From contig DMCN01000089.1 in NCBI GenBank assembly GCA_003445795.1, positions 1-14,691 of the forward strand: DNA of 14,691 nucleotides, given 5' to 3'. Positions 13,817-14,691 of this stretch are shown piece by piece. Each line of letters begins with the position of its first letter. Within the stretch, counting starts at the first letter, position 1. Made by a program: the position numbers and the translations under genes. A model generated the notes under the pieces. That model was not told where the DNA came from and did no database searches. It saw only the letters and a program-made list of their open reading frames with translations. This DNA is from Gallionellaceae bacterium. Its GTDB lineage: Bacteria > Pseudomonadota > Gammaproteobacteria > Burkholderiales > Gallionellaceae.

Positions 13817-14602
13817 TTACGGATCAAGATGAAGATCGATAGCTTCGATGGACGTTTTGTCACGCAGTGCTTTGCACCGTTCGTAATGCCACTTGGTAAG
13901 TGGTGCATAGGGCTTATCAGTATGCGAGAGTAGAGTGTCTCCCCAGAACCCGCTGGTCGATAATCCGCTTCCAATCGGTTTCCAGTGCAACTGATCACCG
14001 TGCCGCTCGAGATGCGCTGTTGCCACTTGCTTCTGTTTCGAATAATACGAGCTTGCGTATTGCACTTCGATACGACCTGATGCAACTCTTCCAACTAGTA
14101 ATGAGCGGTCAAGACGATTTGTGCCCATTGCAGACGAGAAGAGGAGACCGCACACATGATCGCCCTCTATGGCTACGCTCACGTACAAATGCGACGGATT
14201 GGGCCAGCGCGGTTGTTTGTTTTCTTTGAACCAGCGTTCGACGCTTGCAACCTCTGGCGGTGTCTGCCGTTGCATGATTGCTATCGGCTTCTCTTTTTCA
14301 ATACCCTGAGTAGTGCTTAATTGCGCGATTCGTTTTCTATAAGCTTCCTGCACACAAGCTACATCTGCGCAAACATTGCGCTCCTTCATCCATTGTCTTT
14401 GTTCTTGCTTGCCTAGTTTGGCATTCGATTGATCTTGTAGCGCCGTCTTGTAGTTCTGTGCCAGTTGCTCATCCATGTGCGAGATTTGCGGATCGTTGCA
14501 GATGATATGCTCGACCTTCGTGCCCGCTTTTGCACAATCGAAGCTCGCAGCATGTGCAGTTGCTACCAGTGGTAGCCAGACTAGAGCAATTAATAGTTTC
14601 AT
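13817..14602 (-). CDS. Secreted protein with LprI-like (DUF1311) N-terminal domain
   Basis: The 261-residue product has a clear signal peptide (MKLLIALVWLPLVATAHAA, cut near residue 19). Residues 20-98 form an LprI-type domain: C23, C35, C78 and C83 in the usual arrangement, which would make two disulfides, with the D-x-x-L-A-x-x-Y core (MDEQLAQNYKTAL) and Q-R-x-W-x-x-x-R. LprI of Mycobacterium tuberculosis is a lysozyme inhibitor; most members of this large family have no known function. The remaining ~160 residues are not recognised; they look like a mixed alpha/beta extracytoplasmic domain (SHLYVSVAIEGDHVCGLLF, then a YYSKQKQ stretch). The ribosome site AAGGAG before the ATG is strong. GC is about 45-47% in parts, well below the rnf genes, which suggests separate ancestry. 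Confidence 0.78.
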   Translation of the reverse strand: MKLLIALVWLPLVATAHAASFDCAKAGTKVEHIICNDPQISHMDEQLAQNYKTALQDQSNAKLGKQEQRQWMKERNVCADVACVQEAYRKRIAQLSTTQGIEKEKPIAIMQRQTPPEVASVERWFKENKQPRWPNPSHLYVSVAIEGDHVCGLLFSSAMGTNRLDRSLLVGRVASGRIEVQYASSYYSKQKQVATAHLERHGDQLHWKPIGSGLSTSGFWGDTLLSHTDKPYAPLTKWHYERCKALRDKTSIEAIDLHLDP

Positions 14603-14691
14603 CTCTTCTCCTTGGAAATTGATGCTACCTAATTGCTTTCAACTAAATTGGAATCGTGGCAATCAATACGCCGCAATACTAACCTCATACA

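Overview
The window looks like part of a proteobacterial chromosome. It carries an Rnf/Rsx-type electron transport operon of the RnfABCDGE-H layout, an NhaB antiporter, and class-wide small repeats. Betaproteobacteria is my best guess, perhaps Nitrosomonadales/Gallionellaceae, but this is inferred from gene content and repeat style only. GC is high in most of the window and visibly lower over the last ~850 bases.

Left part (1-5271, plus strand): the 3' end of rnfA, then rnfB, rnfC, rnfD, rnfG, rnfE and rnfH, forming a membrane ferredoxin:NAD+ oxidoreductase. Junctions are tight (a 4-base overlap, or 1-12 base gaps) except at rnfC-rnfD and rnfG-rnfE. Each of those two gaps is filled by a copy of the same miniature inverted-repeat element, in opposite orientations. 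The presence of rnfH and the absence of nth after rnfE fit the type of Rnf that supplies low-potential electrons to nitrogenase better than the enterobacterial rsx type. No nif gene is in view, so this is inference.

Middle part (5356-9524): nhaB (minus) and a long-tailed CPA1-type cation/proton antiporter (plus) are divergent, separated by 587 bases. That gap holds a decayed piece of a hemerythrin gene and a possible structured nhaB leader. Rnf, NhaB and a CPA1 exchanger side by side suggest a local module for sodium/proton balance.

Right part (9562-13561, minus strand): in transcription order, a glutathione S-transferase and a two-cluster Fe-S/CCG-domain protein (4-base overlap); then a strong-looking sigma-54 promoter with an upstream palindrome; then a SIR2-like protein and a hemerythrin (4-base overlap); then an unrecognised 128-residue protein. 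The sigma-54 site suggests nitrogen- or redox-responsive expression of the SIR2-like/hemerythrin pair. This pair, with its own promoter and an apparently degenerate SIR2 active site, is the least ordinary system in the window.

Right end (13817-14602, minus): a secreted LprI-domain protein with lower GC than its neighbours, ending in a hairpin terminator.
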